Source: Gemmiger formicilis (lineage in GTDB: Bacteria; Bacillota; Clostridia; Oscillospirales; Ruminococcaceae). Taken from it: 64,000 nucleotides of DNA. Shown in pieces: positions 1-7,541 of the stretch. The position numbers and the translations under genes were made by a program. Every line of letters starts with the position of its first letter. Positions within the stretch are counted from its first letter, which is position 1. The notes below the pieces were generated by a model. The model worked only from the letters and a program-made list of their open reading frames with translations. It made no database searches and was not told where the DNA came from. Location of the stretch: NCBI RefSeq assembly GCF_016900095.1, contig NZ_JACJJP010000001.1:62001-126000 (forward strand), written 5' to 3'.

Positions 1-681
1 AAACCCTTTTTCCGGCTGCTGTGCCGGGCAGCACTTCCATTCCAGCGCCGCTGCATATTCCCGCACCAGCAAAAGCCCGGTGCCGCCCCGGGCCAAAAAG
101 GGTTCTTCCGCTTTGCCCTGGGTCAGCAGCGCAAGGGCGGCCGCATCGGCGCCGGAACCGTTGTCCCGGTACAACAGCCGACGGTCCGCCGTGCAGGTCA
201 GCTCCACCCTGTCTGCTCCCGCCCGTGCCGAATTGGAAAGCAGGTTGGCCAGAAGGCTGTTGATCAGATTGTCATCCGCTTCCAGCCACAATCCGCCCTG
301 GGTCCTGTCGCGAAAGATTACCTGCAGCGGATGGTCGCAGGCTGCCAGTTCCTCCGACGCGCAGGCGCACAGAGCGCGCAAATGCCCGGTCAGTTCCATG
401 GGCAGCGGCGCGCGCAGTCTGCGCAGCTGGGCGCCCAATGCCAGATCCGCCGCGTTATCCGCCAGGCGTTCCAGACGCCGGATCCGGCGATTCATCTCCC
501 GCAAAGAATCCAGCCCCGTACTGCGCACCGGTTCCGGCGCCTGCTGGTCCAGATACCGTGTCAGGGCGTCCACTGCCCCCTGCAAAACACAAAAATCCTC
601 CGCCAGCCGGCCTTTCAGACCGCCGCGAAGGGAATCCATTTTTTCCGGCCAGACCCGGTCGGTCAGATTGTCTGTGTTCAT
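1..681 (-). CDS. Histidine-kinase-like ATPase domain protein, C-terminus cut by window edge
   Basis: The 227 visible codons begin with a helical segment (residues 10-75) followed by a GHKL ATPase domain. The N box is NLLANLLSNSA, the G1 box DNGSG and the G2 box GGTGLLLV, so it should bind ATP. The helical part lacks an H-box: where SHELRTPL would be expected the sequence reads GGLKGRL, with no histidine until about residue 100. It may be a degenerate kinase, a Spo0B-like phosphotransferase or a partner ATPase. No membrane segment or signal peptide is visible, so it is probably cytoplasmic. The ATG follows a GAGGAGA ribosome site. It lies 41 bases downstream of the Spo0A-like regulator on the same strand, so the two are probably co-transcribed. 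No stop codon is seen before base 1. Confidence 0.8.
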   Translation of the reverse strand, partial: MNTDNLTDRVWPEKMDSLRGGLKGRLAEDFCVLQGAVDALTRYLDQQAPEPVRSTGLDSLREMNRRIRRLERLADNAADLALGAQLRRLRAPLPMELTGHLRALCACASEELAACDHPLQVIFRDRTQGGLWLEADDNLINSLLANLLSNSARAGADRVELTCTADRRLLYRDNGSGADAAALALLTQGKAEEPFLARGGTGLLLVREYAAALEWKCCPAQQPEKGF

Positions 682-722
682 CGCAAGAGTCTCCTCTTTA
701 TCCGGACGGGCAGGCAGTTGGC

Positions 723-1487
723 TCAGCGCCCCATGGCACGACGAATCAATTCGGTCAGGCTGCGGATCAGTTCCAGATTGCTCAACCGGCTCCCCGCGGG
801 CTTGTTCACCGCCCGGCACAGGCGGTCATAGCCTTCCGGTCCGGTACGGCGCAGGGATTCATTGATGCGCTGCAATGCAGAACAGACGGTTCCCGGCTGA
901 ATGTGCTGGCCATCCGCCGCATACTGGTACAACTCTTTGGCAATATAATCGTCCGATTCCAGAACGGTGCGAAGCAGGATCCGTTCCAGATAGTTCCAGC
1001 CGCCCAGCCGCCGGTTATAATGCATCTCACAAAGCATATCGTGCAGATATTCCCGCACACGGTACGAATTCCAGGCGCTGTCGCTGCCGCCGCAGCGATA
1101 TACCGCCGCAAACAGCTCCGCCATTGTATATGGCTTAAAGATAATACAATCGGCCCCCATTGTCAAGAAACGGGATGCCGTTTTCTGGGTACAGGGCATA
1201 GCGGTGACCAGAATGCATGGGCGGGATGCAAGATCCAGCCGACCGATCTGCCAAAGCAGCTCTCCCAGGCCGGGACCTTGCAGCAGTGTATCCAGCACCA
1301 GGACCTGCGGACTGAGCCCCTTTTCCAGTATTTCCAATACCTGCAGTCCCGATGTGACGGCCGCACACACTTCCACCGATTGCTGCGCAGCGCCGTACAG
1401 TTTGATCGCACTGCACTGCCCACGGTCACTGTCCGCAAACAGCGCGCTGACCCATTCCTGCTTGTCCCCATTGCGCATCTTCTTCAT
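723..1487 (-). CDS. Spo0A-like response regulator paralogue with divergent DNA-binding domain
   Basis: This 254-residue protein has a receiver domain (about 15-135) with the acidic pocket FADSD, phospho-acceptor Asp in VLVLDTLL, the Thr of LVTAM and Lys of IFKPY. The C-terminal half follows the helix pattern of Spo0A_C: LGGWNYLERILLRTVLESDD matches the helix carrying KGYQFLRDAILLAVEDHEY in the true Spo0A at 55662-56420. The helix that in Spo0A reads SRVERAIRHAIEVAW is GTVCSALQRINESLR here, so conserved DNA-contacting arginines are lost and the target site is probably different. It precedes the ATPase gene at 1-681. The start may be ATG at 1487 or ATG at 1478; the purine run AAAGGG fits 1478 better. 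A role in sporulation or another developmental switch is inference. Confidence 0.8.
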   Translation of the reverse strand: MKKMRNGDKQEWVSALFADSDRGQCSAIKLYGAAQQSVEVCAAVTSGLQVLEILEKGLSPQVLVLDTLLQGPGLGELLWQIGRLDLASRPCILVTAMPCTQKTASRFLTMGADCIIFKPYTMAELFAAVYRCGGSDSAWNSYRVREYLHDMLCEMHYNRRLGGWNYLERILLRTVLESDDYIAKELYQYAADGQHIQPGTVCSALQRINESLRRTGPEGYDRLCRAVNKPAGSRLSNLELIRSLTELIRRAMGR

Positions 1488-1534
1488 CCCTTTGCTTTCG
1501 GCCTTTTCCGGTGCACATCCTTACGCCCGACCGT

Positions 1535-1837
1535 TCATCCGGCACATTCTTCCGCCACGGTACAGATATCGCGGATCACATCGCAGGCGTTTTCCGGCGG
1601 AATTGCATTTTCATACAGAAACCGCAGCAGTCCCCGTCCGAATTCCAGATCCGCCTCGGCCAAAGTACAGTGCACAGCCCGCGTACAGCTCTGTCCGGCT
1701 TCCCGACAGACAACCACCCCCAGCTGCCCTGCCTTGTCATACAGCGCATACCCAATACGGTGAGCCGCCTGCAAGCCTTTGATTTCCGAAAAGTCCCGCG
1801 CATACGATTCCAACAATTCTGTCTGTGCCGGATTCAT
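1535..1837 (-). CDS. Small conserved-type protein of unknown function, possibly DUF6514-like
   Basis: A 100-residue acidic protein with no signal peptide or membrane segment. The pattern RIGYALYDKAG, then a charged central stretch and an ending IPPENACDVIRDIC, recalls the short clostridial DUF6514 family, but I am not certain of the assignment. The ATG at 1837 follows AGAGGAAG closely. It is the first well-supported gene of the operon that continues with the Spo0A-like regulator 47 bases downstream. It could be a partner of that regulator or simply a neighbour. No catalytic motif is visible, so no activity is proposed. Confidence 0.65.
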   Translation of the reverse strand: MNPAQTELLESYARDFSEIKGLQAAHRIGYALYDKAGQLGVVVCREAGQSCTRAVHCTLAEADLEFGRGLLRFLYENAIPPENACDVIRDICTVAEECAG

Positions 1838-2010
1838 CTTCCTCTTGTCTCCCCCACATTAAGATATTCGTCCGGGTGGGTAACGCCTTTTGTTCCGGGT
1901 CCGCAAACGGCGAACACACTCTGCAAAAGATCCTTGCCGTATACCGCAACCGGTTTGGATCTTCTTGATAAATAATCATACCGATTTATCCAAACAAAAT
2001 CAATGGTCAT
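1834..2010 (-). CDS. Possible 58-residue leader gene, low confidence
   Basis: An open frame of 58 codons ends with a 4-base ATGA overlap with the gene at 1535-1837, an arrangement typical of translational coupling. Its C-terminal part, with GPGTKGVTHPDEYL, looks protein-like. Against it: no ribosome site is seen before the ATG at 2010, it uses TTA and AGA codons that are rare in this window, and the best promoter for the operon lies inside it. I recognise no family. It may be a real small gene or chance. Confidence 0.22.
   Translation of the reverse strand: MTIDFVWINRYDYLSRRSKPVAVYGKDLLQSVFAVCGPGTKGVTHPDEYLNVGETRGR
1975..2003 (-). promoter_or_regulatory. Predicted sigma-A promoter of the Spo0A-paralogue operon
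   Basis: On the minus strand TTGATT, a 17-base spacer and TATGAT match the vegetative consensus. Transcription would start near 1968 and leave a leader of about 130 bases before the ATG at 1837. I saw no convincing 0A box (TGTCGAA) in the leader. Apart from this and the tRNA promoter, the AT-rich 1838-2283 interval holds nothing else I can support. Confidence 0.5.
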
Positions 2011-2235
2011 GGGCAAAAACACAATTTACGATTTTATACGTCCTGCGCAAAAATTGCACGACATCTTTCTTTATGACGTTTTATAGACTCTTTTTTGAAC
2101 AATATCGTTTCCATGTTTTCACAGTGCAAAAACGAGGTCATAAGGCAATCTGCTATTAATGATATGCATTATTGTTTTGTGGCATTCCCCTATATCCTGT
2201 TCCTGCACACGCTCCATATTTTTCCCGCACAGCCC

Positions 2236-2264
2236 TTGACATTTTATGACGGATACGGTATAGT
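2236..2264 (+). promoter_or_regulatory. Strong sigma-A promoter of tRNA-Ala
   Basis: A perfect TTGACA box, a 17-base spacer and TATAGT place the start of transcription about 13 bases before the mature tRNA 5' end. Such near-consensus promoters are usual for stable RNA genes. Confidence 0.85.
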
Positions 2265-2283
2265 AATTTGGTCAGGTAAATTT

Positions 2284-2359
2284 GGGCCTGTAGCTCAGTT
2301 GGGAGAGCGTTCGGTTCGCATCCGAGAGGTCAAGGGTTCGAATCCCTCCAGGTCCACCA
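2284..2359 (+). tRNA. tRNA-Ala, anticodon CGC
   Basis: A 76-base cloverleaf. The acceptor stem GGGCCTG pairs with CAGGTCC and contains the G3:U70 wobble pair that identifies alanine tRNAs. The D arm is GCTCAGTTGGGAGAGC, the anticodon stem TTCGG/CCGAG holds the loop TTCGCAT, and the T arm contains GGTTCGAATCC. Discriminator A73 and the CCA end are encoded. Anticodon CGC reads GCG, a codon favoured in GC-rich genomes. The gene has its own promoter and terminator. Confidence 0.97.
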
Positions 2360-2361
2360 GG

Positions 2362-2399
2362 AAACCGGCTTGCTTCAGCAAGCCGGTTTTGTTTTTGTT
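2362..2399 (+). terminator. Rho-independent terminator of tRNA-Ala
   Basis: The 12-base arm AAACCGGCTTGC, loop TTCA and perfect complement are followed by TGTTTTTGTT. The acetyltransferase ATG begins 22 bases later, so read-through may feed that gene. Confidence 0.85.
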
Positions 2400-2421
2400 A
2401 TTTTCCGGAAAGGAGCTTCCC

Positions 2422-3015
2422 ATGGATATACTGGACATGCTCAAATCCCCCGCCGGATACGCTGCGCAGAATCGCAACATTCCTTCCGCGCTGAAAGCCA
2501 CGGCGCAGAAACTGTGCTGGGAGTACAACCGTTCCGCTCCCGACGAGCCGGACGTGCGGCGGAGCATTCTCACCCAACTTCTGGGCACCTGCCATCCGCT
2601 GACCTTCATCGAGCCGGATTTTCACTGCGATTACGGGTTCAACATTCACACCTACGGACTTACCGTCATCAACTATAATTGTGTGATTCTGGATACTTCC
2701 CCTGTGCACATCGGTGCCGGGGCCTTCATTGCCCCCGGCGTCTGTCTGAGCTGTGCGGGGCATTCCATCGATGCCGGACAGCGCTCCGAGGGCATTGGCA
2801 CCTCCAGGCCCATCACCCTGGAAGAGAACGTATGGATCGGTGCCAACGCGGTGATTTGCGGGGGCGTGACCATCGGCAAAGGGGCGGTCATCGGGGCCGG
2901 CAGCGTGGTCACCCACGACATCCCCGCCGGGATGGTGGCGGCCGGTGTCCCCTGCCGGCCGATCCGTCCTGTGACCGAGGCGGACAAAATCGCCCCCGAT
3001 CAGCTGGCATTTTGA
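2422..3015 (+). CDS. Sugar O-acetyltransferase (maltose/galactoside acetyltransferase type)
   Basis: This 197-residue protein belongs to the LacA/Maa group, cytoplasmic trimers that move an acetyl group from acetyl-CoA to a sugar hydroxyl. The N-terminal cap with AQKLCWEYNR is followed by left-handed beta-helix hexapeptide repeats (FNIHTYGLTVINYNC to IGKGAVIGAGSVVTHDIP). Catalytic His lies in CAGHSIDAGQR, and the end VAAGVPCRPIR is typical of the family. The ATG at 2422 follows AAGGAGC. The natural acceptor sugar cannot be read from sequence. It may share transcription with the tRNA upstream, and a strong terminator follows. Confidence 0.88.
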   Translation: MDILDMLKSPAGYAAQNRNIPSALKATAQKLCWEYNRSAPDEPDVRRSILTQLLGTCHPLTFIEPDFHCDYGFNIHTYGLTVINYNCVILDTSPVHIGAGAFIAPGVCLSCAGHSIDAGQRSEGIGTSRPITLEENVWIGANAVICGGVTIGKGAVIGAGSVVTHDIPAGMVAAGVPCRPIRPVTEADKIAPDQLAF

Positions 3016-3047
3016 TGCAGTCCACCTTCATGCCGGATATCGCAAAA

Positions 3048-3105
3048 GGGCGGACTTCCCCGCTCCGCGCCTGCACGGCGCGGGAGGAAGTCCGCCCTCT
3101 TTTTT
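3048..3105. terminator. Terminator between the acetyltransferase and galK
   Basis: The arms GGGCGGACTTCC (3048-3059) and GGAAGTCCGCCC (3086-3097) flank a GC-rich loop and are followed by a T run on the plus strand. The AAAA before the first arm gives a short T run on the minus strand, so it can also serve galK. Confidence 0.85.
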
Positions 3106-3119
3106 GCCTTATGTAAGGG

Positions 3120-4427
3120 TTACATATTTTCTTCCACCGGCACAGCGCCGTAGTTACGCACGCTGAGCACATGGCAGCTGCCCTTGCCGAACACGGCGTC
3201 GATGGCTGCACGGTACTGGTCCAGCAGATCCAGCGGCACAAACGCCTGAATGGTACCGGCAAAACCGCCGCCCTGCAGACGCCATGCACCGCGGCCCTGC
3301 AGCACACGCTGGCTGATGGCCAGAGCCAGAGGCACACCCTGTTCCTTCACATTCTTGATGCTGTAGGCATTCTGGTTGTATTCAAAGCTGGAATGCCCGC
3401 CTTCCAGAATCAGTTCCAGGAAACGGTCAAAATCATCGGCTTTGACCGCCTCGCACAGCTGGGTGGCGCGGCGGCAATCGTTATAGAAATGGATGGCACG
3501 CACCACGGCGCGGTCTCCCACCTTCTTGCGCACGTCGGGGATGGCGGCGATGAAGGTATCTTCATCCACGTCGCGCAGAACCTTCTTGCCGAAGCAGGCC
3601 GCCACCGATTCCATCTCACGGCGGATGGCTGCATAGTCATCGGTCAGGTCCGCATGGCTGCCCTTGGTGTCGCTGATGCACAGCGCAAAGCCCTTGCCGG
3701 CCAGGTCAAAGTCCACCTTGTTGACGATGGGCGCGGTGGGGTCCTTGAAGTCGATGGTGATGGCACTGCCCACGGCGCAGGCGGTCTGGTCCATCAGTCC
3801 GGAGGGCTTGCCGAAGAAAACGTTTTCGGCATACTGGCCAATCTTGGCGATCTCCACCTGGTTCAGGCGCTCCATGTCGTTGTCGTTATACTCGCCGCGG
3901 AAGATGGCGCCCACGCACACCTCAAAGGCAGCCGAGCTGGACAGACCGGAACCGCGGAGCACATCGCTGGTGGAGAAGGCATCAAAGCCGCCCACCTTGC
4001 CGCCTTCTTTCACAATACCGGCTGCCACACCGCGAATCAGGGAGGCGCTGTGTTCCGCCTCGGGCTTCTGCGGGGTCAGAACAGACAAATCAATATCGTC
4101 GATCTTGCCGAAACCTTCAGAGATGAAGCGCACGGTGTTGTCATTGTTCTTGGCCACAGCCGCAATGATGTCCAGATTTACGGCGGCCGCCATCACAATA
4201 CCATTGTTATGGTCGGTGTGGTTGCCGCCGATTTCGGTACGGCCGGGGGCAGAGTACAGCCGCACATCACGATCGGCGCCAAATTCCTTTTCGAAGCTTT
4301 CAATGGTTTTGATGTAACGCGCACGCTGTGCGGCAATGACCGCCGGGTCGGACGCATACAGCTTGGCGAAAGCGGCATCATAGGCGCCGTCTTGAATCTG
4401 CTTTTTCAGTACGCTGGAAATAGCCAT
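3120..4427 (-). CDS. galK: Galactokinase
   Basis: The 435-residue enzyme phosphorylates galactose at C1 with ATP, the entry step of the Leloir pathway. GHMP-kinase marks are clear: galactokinase signature GRTEIGGNHTDHNNG near residue 65, ATP loop SGLSSSAAFEVCVG in the middle, and a C-terminal GGGFAGTIQAF motif. It is longer than the 380-390 residue E. coli type because of an N-terminal extension seen in clostridial members. The ATG at 4427 follows AAAGGTG. It is divergent from an AraC regulator, and no galT or galE lies nearby. The intergenic region carries a palindrome that may be an operator. Confidence 0.95.
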   Translation of the reverse strand: MAISSVLKKQIQDGAYDAAFAKLYASDPAVIAAQRARYIKTIESFEKEFGADRDVRLYSAPGRTEIGGNHTDHNNGIVMAAAVNLDIIAAVAKNNDNTVRFISEGFGKIDDIDLSVLTPQKPEAEHSASLIRGVAAGIVKEGGKVGGFDAFSTSDVLRGSGLSSSAAFEVCVGAIFRGEYNDNDMERLNQVEIAKIGQYAENVFFGKPSGLMDQTACAVGSAITIDFKDPTAPIVNKVDFDLAGKGFALCISDTKGSHADLTDDYAAIRREMESVAACFGKKVLRDVDEDTFIAAIPDVRKKVGDRAVVRAIHFYNDCRRATQLCEAVKADDFDRFLELILEGGHSSFEYNQNAYSIKNVKEQGVPLALAISQRVLQGRGAWRLQGGGFAGTIQAFVPLDLLDQYRAAIDAVFGKGSCHVLSVRNYGAVPVEENM

Positions 4428-4527
4428 GATCGTAACACCTTTCCGTTCCTGTGGGGCTTTGGCAACATGCACAAAAAGCCGCGTGTGATTTTGGCAGTCT
4501 CTTCTCAAAGAGGCTGTATCTATACTC

Positions 4528-4556
4528 AGTATAACAAATTTTACCGTTAAGTAAAC
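4528..4556 (-). promoter_or_regulatory. galK promoter with overlapping palindromic operator
   Basis: On the minus strand TATACT (4533-4528) is a good -10 box with a weak -35 (GTTTAC) 17 bases upstream. The inverted repeat TTTAC-N6-GTAAA at 4540-4555 covers the -35 region and resembles LacI/GalR-type operators. An activator or repressor binding here would control galK. The transcript leader is about 95 bases. Confidence 0.5.
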
Positions 4557-4576
4557 AGTTTTTTTCTACGAGATTA

Positions 4577-4605
4577 TGGACTTTTGATGAATAGCTTGCT
4601 ATAAT
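4577..4605 (+). promoter_or_regulatory. Promoter of the AraC-family regulator
   Basis: TGGACT, 17 bases and TATAAT preceded by TGC (extended -10) form a good vegetative promoter. It lies back to back with the galK promoter, about 50 bases from the regulator ATG. Confidence 0.65.
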
Positions 4606-4653
4606 AAAAGAAATCCCGCGGCGCGTGCCGCAACATCCTTTTGGGGGCAAAAC

Positions 4654-5499
4654 ATGGCAAATCTGCTCAAACAATCCTATAAGCAAAGCTATACCGACAA
4701 CGTGGAGCTTTCCATCTTCAACTGCGGTCACGAATGCTGCCAGCCGGGCCACACCTGGGGCCCCGGTGTCCGGGATCATTACCTGATTCATCTGGTGGTG
4801 GCCGGCAAGGGTGTGTACCAGGTGGGCGGTGCCGCCTTTAATCTGCAGGAAGGCGATCTGTTTCTGGCAAAACCCAATCAGCTGATCACCTACGCCGCGG
4901 ACGAAGCCGAGCCCTGGGAATACTATTGGGTGGGCTTCAACGGTGCCTGTGCCAACAAGCTGGTACAGCAGACCCCGTTTACCGACCAGCATCCCCTGCA
5001 TCACTGCAAGGATCCCCAGAGCGTGCGGGAAGCCCTGTACAACATTTACCTGTCCCGCGGGCCGGAACCTCAGTGCGAAGCGCTGATGACCGGATATCTG
5101 TACCTGTTCATGGCGCAGCTGATGAAGGAAGCCCGGGACACCATGCCCAACCCCGGCAGTTCCAGCAGCCAGTATGTGCTGGCGGCCATCAAGTATATCC
5201 AGTTCAATTATTCCCACGACATTTCGGTGGACGACATTGCCAAAGCTGTGGGGGTGAGCCGCAGCCATCTGTACCGTGTGTTTATGGCCAATGTGGGACA
5301 AAGTCCCATCGACTACCTCACCGGTTACCGGATCAGTGAGGCCTGTTCCCTGCTGAAAAACAGCCACCTTTCCATTGCAGAGATTGCCGTTTCGGTGGGG
5401 TTCTTTGACCAGTTCTATTTTTCCCGCGTTTTCAAAAAGGTCAAGGGTGTGCCCCCCAGCAAATATCTGGCCGCGCTGGAAAAGGACCCGCAGCTGTAA
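4654..5499 (+). CDS. AraC-family transcriptional regulator
   Basis: A 281-residue regulator with an N-terminal cupin sensing domain (about 25-110, HLVVAGKGVYQVGGAAF) of the MsmR/RhaR kind that binds sugars. The C-terminal double helix-turn-helix (about 180-275) includes ISVDDIAKAVGVSRSHLYRV and the family signature EIAVSVGFFDQFYFSRVFKK. The ATG at 4654 follows GGGGGCAAA. It is divergent from galK, so control of galactose or a related sugar is the simplest guess; the effector is not known. It is followed after 84 bases by rlmD, which has its own ribosome site and is functionally unrelated. Confidence 0.9.
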   Translation: MANLLKQSYKQSYTDNVELSIFNCGHECCQPGHTWGPGVRDHYLIHLVVAGKGVYQVGGAAFNLQEGDLFLAKPNQLITYAADEAEPWEYYWVGFNGACANKLVQQTPFTDQHPLHHCKDPQSVREALYNIYLSRGPEPQCEALMTGYLYLFMAQLMKEARDTMPNPGSSSSQYVLAAIKYIQFNYSHDISVDDIAKAVGVSRSHLYRVFMANVGQSPIDYLTGYRISEACSLLKNSHLSIAEIAVSVGFFDQFYFSRVFKKVKGVPPSKYLAALEKDPQL

Positions 5500-5583
5500 G
5501 TTCCGACCCAAAGCGCCGCAAAGGGCAGCGTTTTGGGCCTATTTTGTGTGTATCATCCTCAATTGAAGCCAAGAAGGAGTATT

Positions 5584-6969
5584 ATGCCGAACCTGACCTC
5601 CATTCCATTGAAGAAAAACCAGACCATTGAGCTGGACATCCATTCCCTCTCCAACGACGGCAGCGGTGTGGGCCGCTGGCAGGGGCTGGCCATTTTTGTG
5701 CCTGGCACCGCCCCGGGCGATCGCATTCTGGCACGGGTGACCAAGGTGCTGAAAACCTATGCGTTTGCCCGCATGGAACAGCTGCTGGCCCCCGGCCCGG
5801 GGCGCTGCGAGCCGGATTGTCCGGTGTGCGGCCCCTGCGGCGGATGCAGCCTGCGGCACATCACTTATGAAGCCGAGTGCAAAGCCAAAACCGGGTTTGT
5901 GCGCGACGCTTTCGCCCGGCTGGGCGGCCTGGACACCCCCGTGGAAGAGGTACTGCCCTCTCCTCTGGAAGAGCGCTACCGCAACAAGGTCCAGCTGCCG
6001 GTGGGGCGTGACAGCGACGGACACATCGTGACCGGATTCTACGCCGGGCGCAGCCACCGGATCATCCGCACCCCCGACTGCCGCCTGCAGCCTGTCTGGA
6101 TGAATGAGCTGGCCGCCCGTGCCTGTGCACTGTTTGAGCAGTACGGCGTGGAGCCCTATGACGAAGAAACCGGAAAGGGGCGCATCCGTCATCTGTACAT
6201 GCGCCAGGGCTGGCACAGCGGGCAGCGGCTGCTCTGTTTTGTGGTCAACGGAAACGGTCTGCCCCACGAACCGGAAATCTGCAACGCCTTGCAGCAGGAG
6301 TTCGGGCTGACCACCGTGCTGGTCAACCGCAACACCGCCCGCACCAATGTGATTTTGGGGCAAAACACCCGGACCGTACTGGGCCCCGGCGTGATTGAGG
6401 ACACCCTGGCCGGGGTTCCGCTGCGTATGGGCGTTCACGAGTTTTACCAGGTGAATACCCCGGCCGCCGAGCTGCTGTATGCCACGGCACGGCGGTATGC
6501 GGCCCTGCGCCCGGAAGATTTTTTGCTGGACCTGTACTGCGGTATGGGCACCATCGGCCTTTCCATGCTGCCCGACTGCCGTCGGCTGGTGGGGGTGGAG
6601 GTAGTGCCCCAGGCGGTGGATGCCGCCAAGGAGACCGCTGCACGGCTGGGCCTGGATGAGAAGCGGGCGGACTTTTTCTGCATGGATGCCGGCACCGCCG
6701 CCGCCCGCTTTGCCGCAGAGGGCGCCCGACCTGATGTGATTGTGGTGGACCCACCCCGCAAGGGCTGCGATGAAGCCACCTTGAATGCGCTGGTGGACAT
6801 GGCCCCCCGGACCATCGTCATGGTCAGCTGTAACCCTGCCACCGCCGCCCGGGATACCCGGGCACTGACGGATGCGGGATATTGCCCCGAAACCATCCAA
6901 CCGGTGGACCTGTTTCCCCGCACAAAGCACTGCGAGACCATCGTTCTGCTCCGGCGTTCCGGCAGCTGA
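5584..6969 (+). CDS. rlmD: 23S rRNA (uracil-5-)-methyltransferase RlmD/RumA type
   Basis: This 461-residue enzyme uses S-adenosylmethionine to methylate C5 of a uridine in 23S rRNA (or tRNA in some homologues). A TRAM domain (about 10-65) is followed by cysteines 75, 79, 82, 85 and 88, the iron-sulfur binding cluster of RumA. The methyltransferase domain has the SAM loop LDLYCGMGTIGLSM and PPRKGCD. The catalytic Cys is in MVSCNPAT. The ATG at 5584 follows AAGAAGGAGT. Firmicutes often carry several RumA-like paralogues, so the exact target nucleotide is not certain. No clear terminator follows. Confidence 0.9.
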   Translation: MPNLTSIPLKKNQTIELDIHSLSNDGSGVGRWQGLAIFVPGTAPGDRILARVTKVLKTYAFARMEQLLAPGPGRCEPDCPVCGPCGGCSLRHITYEAECKAKTGFVRDAFARLGGLDTPVEEVLPSPLEERYRNKVQLPVGRDSDGHIVTGFYAGRSHRIIRTPDCRLQPVWMNELAARACALFEQYGVEPYDEETGKGRIRHLYMRQGWHSGQRLLCFVVNGNGLPHEPEICNALQQEFGLTTVLVNRNTARTNVILGQNTRTVLGPGVIEDTLAGVPLRMGVHEFYQVNTPAAELLYATARRYAALRPEDFLLDLYCGMGTIGLSMLPDCRRLVGVEVVPQAVDAAKETAARLGLDEKRADFFCMDAGTAAARFAAEGARPDVIVVDPPRKGCDEATLNALVDMAPRTIVMVSCNPATAARDTRALTDAGYCPETIQPVDLFPRTKHCETIVLLRRSGS

Positions 6970-7105
6970 TTGCCTTCTGTACGGTCTTTTGGGGGCGGTT
7001 GTTTATATTCTGTTTCCTTCCTGTTCACGATTTGACCACAAATTCATGGCATAATAATGCCCGAACCTGATTTTACAATGTTTACAAGAAGGATGCGTGT
7101 TCAAA

Positions 7106-7510
7106 ATGAAAGCATGGTTTCAGCGTTTTATGTCGGGACGGTACGGCGGCGACCAGTTCAACCGGTTTCTGGCAATTGCCTCTCTGGTCTTTCTGGTGTT
7201 GGGGCTGTTTTTGCCCGGGTTGTTCGGCGTACTGTTCTACACCATCGGTTTTGCCATGCTGATTTATTCGTACATCCGCATGTTCAGCCGCAACCATGCC
7301 CAGCGCATTGCCGAAAACCGCTGGTATTGGGAAAAGCGCAACGCCGTGATGAGCTGGTTCGGCGGCGTCAAAACCCGCTTTTCGCTGCGCAAGACTTACC
7401 ATTACTATCGTTGCCCGCGCTGCCACCAGCAGCTGCGGGTGCCGCGGGGCCGGGGCCGCATCTCCATCACCTGCCCCAAGTGCGGCACCAGCTTTATCAA
7501 AAAGAGCTGA
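7106..7510 (+). CDS. Membrane-anchored zinc-ribbon protein of unknown function
   Basis: A 134-residue protein with a basic N-terminus, two adjacent hydrophobic segments (about 20-60, including LAIASLVFLVLGLFLPGL), a basic linker and a C-terminal zinc ribbon with CPRC and CPKC pairs (about 108-130). The ribbon should face the cytoplasm. ATG 7106 is chosen because AAGAAGGA lies about 12 bases before it; a GTG at 7097 is almost on the ribosome site. It precedes a DUF5685-type gene by 31 bases and a DnaJ-domain gene after that, so the three probably form an operon. I do not recognise a named family. Confidence 0.75.
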   Translation: MKAWFQRFMSGRYGGDQFNRFLAIASLVFLVLGLFLPGLFGVLFYTIGFAMLIYSYIRMFSRNHAQRIAENRWYWEKRNAVMSWFGGVKTRFSLRKTYHYYRCPRCHQQLRVPRGRGRISITCPKCGTSFIKKS

Positions 7511-7541
7511 TCCACTCTACAGCCGGAAAGGTTGACGCTGC

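Noticed and set aside
1838-2283. 0A boxes before the Spo0A-paralogue operon
   Set aside because: Only weak partial matches (for example GGACGAAT) were found, no better than chance in AT-rich DNA.
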